This document shows positions 63,872 through 64,000 of a stretch of DNA of 64,000 nucleotides, piece by piece. The notes beneath the pieces are model-generated. The model was not told the DNA's origin and ran no database searches. It saw nothing but the letters and a program-made list of their open reading frames with translations. Within the stretch, counting starts at the first letter, position 1. Each line of letters begins with the position of its first letter. The position numbers were made by a program, and so were the translations under genes. Source of the DNA: Auanema rhodensis (lineage: Eukaryota > Nematoda > Chromadorea > Rhabditida > Rhabditidae); NCBI GenBank assembly GCA_964057225.1, contig OZ059897.1:20150001-20214000 (forward strand), written 5' to 3'.

Positions 63872-64000
63872 AGTTTCCATGTACACTCAACATTGCTTCC
63901 AAAAACATTTTGACAAAAATTTTTTCGAAAAATTTCAAAATAATTTAGCAAAAAGTAGATGTTTTTAGATTCCTTTTTTCAAGGCGAAGACGATGGACAA
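63872..64000 (+). repeat. Partial A-type monomer at window edge
   Basis: The first 129 bp of a monomer; G115 (GGCGAAG) makes it A-like. The window cuts it, so the array continues to the right. Confidence 0.9.

Larger units (their letters stand above)
1..64000. repeat. 351-bp AT-rich satellite DNA array (fills window)
   Basis: The start AGTTTCCATG recurs every 351 bp from base 1 to 63872, giving 182 complete monomers and one 129-bp partial monomer, all in one orientation. Fourteen monomers are 350 bp and three are 352 bp; these single-base indels account exactly for the start of the last unit. Neighbouring monomers differ at only a few positions, and most differences fall at recurring diagnostic sites, so the array has a higher-order structure. 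G+C is about 32% in the reference monomer. No unique sequence, inversion or inserted element interrupts it. Satellite arrays of this size are typical of eukaryotic centromeric or pericentromeric heterochromatin (known in general; location here is inferred). The family is not one I recognise. Confidence 0.98.

Noticed and set aside
1-64000. Assignment to a named insect satellite such as Tribolium TCAST
   Set aside because: Length and AT content are similar, but I cannot confirm sequence identity without a database search, and the length of this satellite (351 bp) is not diagnostic.

Overview
The whole 64 kb window is one uninterrupted array of an AT-rich satellite DNA. The unit is 351 bp (about 32% G+C, counted on the monomer at 352-702), always in the same orientation. 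Counting the recurring start AGTTTCCATG, the window holds 182 complete monomers and a final 129-bp piece (63872-64000). The array runs off both ends, so it is longer than the window. I found no protein gene, RNA gene, transposon insertion, CRISPR array or unique sequence. The 63-codon open frames that exist are accidents of the repeat. A long, high-identity, hierarchically organised satellite of this kind points to centromeric or pericentromeric heterochromatin of a eukaryote. Monomer length, AT richness and A-tract style resemble insect (for example beetle) satellites, but I do not recognise the family and the taxon call is a weak inference.

Monomer anatomy (offset 1 = first A of AGTTTCCATG). 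A 9+9 bp inverted repeat spans the monomer junction (346-351 plus 1-22). Phased A/T tracts lie at 30-108, including the AAATTTTT/AAAAATTT dyad at 46-64. A 9+9 bp hairpin lies at 173-194, overlapped by a second dyad at 189-204. A 49-bp imperfect palindrome with 10-bp outer arms lies at 213-261. Nearly all variation falls at a few diagnostic offsets: 67/68, 75-77, 115, 125, 128, 136-139, 151-152, 184, 204, 210, 253-270 and 288-292. The stretch from 293 through 66 of the next monomer is almost invariant.

Monomer types used below. A = G115, AATTC at 151, C204, A210, tail CATGGAAGAACG. B = A115, TATTTC, A204, G210, tail CATTAAGAAACG. C = B-like left part, A-like right part; C* = C plus G68. D = A115, AATTC, then B-like right part. 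E/F/G = types with TTTAAC, GGACGATG or CAAGGTG and a TTGAG tail; F and G are 350 bp. H = TATTTC, C204, G210, TTGAG tail. J = TTTAAC with an A-like right part. N = A-like with TATCCAACG; B' = B-like with TTCATCG. Bc = B with CACTCAAC near 275-282.

Layout. 1-2808 is C-rich. 2809-15788 is built from an E/F/G/H/J cassette in several generations, including an exact-looking tandem duplication of eight monomers (9475-12280 and 12281-15086). 15789-20702 is a mixed A/B/C region. 20703-23159 is a four-monomer repeat. 23160-28424 is A/B dimers. 28425-36494 is a ten-monomer (3509 bp) repeat in two full copies and one truncated copy. 36495-42460 is rich in D-C* pairs. 42461-49480 is almost pure A/B, organised as seven-monomer units. 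49481-59308 holds a recurring X-A-Y-Z cassette every 10-11 monomers. 59309-64000 is A/B again with a five-monomer repeat. No genes cooperate here. The organisation is best explained by unequal exchange and short-tract conversion inside a satellite array.
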